Both the position numbers and the translations under genes were made by a program. The notes beneath the pieces were generated by a model, which made no database searches, was not told the origin of the DNA, and worked only from the letters and a program-made list of their open reading frames with translations. Source: Bacteroidales bacterium (GTDB taxonomy: Bacteria; Bacteroidota; Bacteroidia; Bacteroidales; UBA932). From it: a stretch of DNA of 61,511 nt. Positions 61,014 to 61,511 of the stretch are shown in pieces. How positions within the stretch are numbered: position 1 is the first letter of the stretch; every line of letters starts with the position of its first letter. Where the stretch lies: positions 1 to 61,511 of the forward strand of contig JAEEQI010000001.1 of NCBI GenBank assembly GCA_016285215.1. Reading direction: 5' to 3'.

Positions 61014-61367
61014 ATGAGTACTAGTAACAACACTCCCACCTCTCCAGATGAAGTCAGAGACCTGATGAGAAAACCTGTCTGGCAGATGTCAGGCGAAGAG
61101 CTCTGTATCCTGGCCAAGTTTGCCACCAGCACAACCACTCCTTCTTTCACCAGCAAACCCGACAAAACGAGGGTGATTGGAATTAAAGAGTTAGCCGCCT
61201 ACCTGGGCTGCTGCGAAAGCACCATCTATGCCATCAAGAAGGCCGGGATTCTAGATTCGGCCATCGTCTCACAGATCGGCAAGCGTATTGTCTTCGATGC
61301 AGAGCGTGCCCGGGAACTGGCCGATGACTACCAAAAGGCACAGAGAGAGCAGCGCGAAACCCAATAA
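61014..61367 (+). CDS. DUF3853-family excisionase-like protein
   Basis: 117 residues. KPVWQMSGEELCILAKF at the N-terminus is typical of DUF3853, followed by a winged HTH of excisionase type (GIKELAAYLGCCESTIYAIKKAGILDSAIVSQIGKRIVFDAERARELA). Such proteins are common on Bacteroidota integrative elements and may regulate excision. The start codon is the ATG at 61014; a TTG at 61008 precedes it in frame. The next gene starts 11 bp after the stop. Confidence 0.85.
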   Translation: MSTSNNTPTSPDEVRDLMRKPVWQMSGEELCILAKFATSTTTPSFTSKPDKTRVIGIKELAAYLGCCESTIYAIKKAGILDSAIVSQIGKRIVFDAERARELADDYQKAQREQRETQ

Positions 61368-61378
61368 CTCTCCCGGCA

Positions 61379-61511
61379 ATGACCAGCACAGAATGTGAAT
61401 TCTATCGGGTCAACCGGAAGATGATTACGGTACTGGGACTGCGGGGAGATACCCTGGCGGTCTACGCCTTGATTGCTTCTTTCTCCAAAGGAGCCCGGGG
61501 CGGGTTCTATG
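61379..61511 (+). CDS. Partial gene, probable HTH-type protein of the mobile element
   Basis: The 44 visible residues (MTSTECEFYRVNRKM, GLRGDTLAVYALIASFSKG) resemble the N-terminus of helix-turn-helix proteins on Bacteroidota mobile elements, which start with a Y-x-x-hydrophobic region and a LxGxxLxVYALIxSFS block. The gene runs off the window end. It follows the DUF3853 gene by 11 bp. Confidence 0.6.
   Translation, partial: MTSTECEFYRVNRKMITVLGLRGDTLAVYALIASFSKGARGGFY

Overview
The window reads as chromosomal DNA of a fairly GC-rich member of the Bacteroidota, most likely a gut- or rumen-type Bacteroidales. The evidence is a SusC/SusD pair, many lipoproteins, split transketolase, bS16 with a long Ala/Glu tail, and repeated use of the Bacteroidota -7 promoter element TAnnTTTG. 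Species cannot be named from sequence alone.

Layout. (1) 37-3914, plus strand: L-arabinose catabolism araD-araA-araB, closed by a bidirectional terminator. (2) 15837-3949, minus strand: a six-gene arabinan utilization operon (endo-arabinanase-type GH43, a modular surface lipoprotein, SusC, SusD, lipoprotein GH43, GH51). (3) 18822-15934, minus strand: its probable regulator, a periplasmic beta-propeller/Y_Y_Y sensor joined by one membrane helix directly to an AraC DNA-binding domain, with no kinase or receiver. (4) 18888-23870, plus strand: GH51 arabinofuranosidase, aldose 1-epimerase and GH127 beta-L-arabinofuranosidase. (5) 23922-28941: split transketolase, an ECF sigma/anti-sigma-like pair with a small exported protein, LolD-like ATPase and a phospholipase D/cardiolipin synthase-like enzyme. 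(6) tRNA-Pro(TGG), then xylB-xylA-xylose MFS transporter (29065-33345). (7) 33387-37968: an ECF sigma/anti-sigma/TonB-plug-like protein/BlaI/M56-protease locus in which the M56 protein carries a TonB C-terminal domain and two ExbD-like domains; three copies of a ~107-bp palindromic repeat punctuate it. (8) 37986-43192: SDR, aldehyde dehydrogenase, a second membrane-bound sensor-AraC regulator, a lipoprotein and a nitroreductase. (9) 43349-46891: small peptide, fimbrillin-like lipoprotein and a large beta-helix-type exported protein. (10) 46942-56686: tRNA-Leu(GAG), small envelope proteins, rpsP-rimM, a GH2 enzyme, DUF975, LemA-DUF2207, an ExbB-like protein, a LytTR regulator and an FMN-binding lipoprotein. 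(11) 56961 to the window end: a mobile element inserted in the 3' end of a tRNA gene, with tyrosine integrase, iteron-like repeats, an AAA ATPase, an IS3-family remnant, a double-HTH protein, a DUF3853 protein and the start of another gene.

How it fits together. Regions 1-6 form a pentose-scavenging block: surface glycanases and SusCD capture arabinan, GH43/GH51/GH127 release L-arabinose, GalM handles anomers, AraABD and XylAB make xylulose 5-phosphate, and transketolase passes it to central metabolism. The promoters of the GH43-SusCD operon and of the GH51-GalM-GH127 operon share the same geometry: two CACC half-sites 21 bp apart, the proximal one exactly 24 bp upstream of the -7 element. 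This points to one regulon under the adjacent propeller-AraC protein. The other notable system is region 7, which seems to join BlaR1-like proteolytic signalling to TonB/ExbD-type periplasmic modules.
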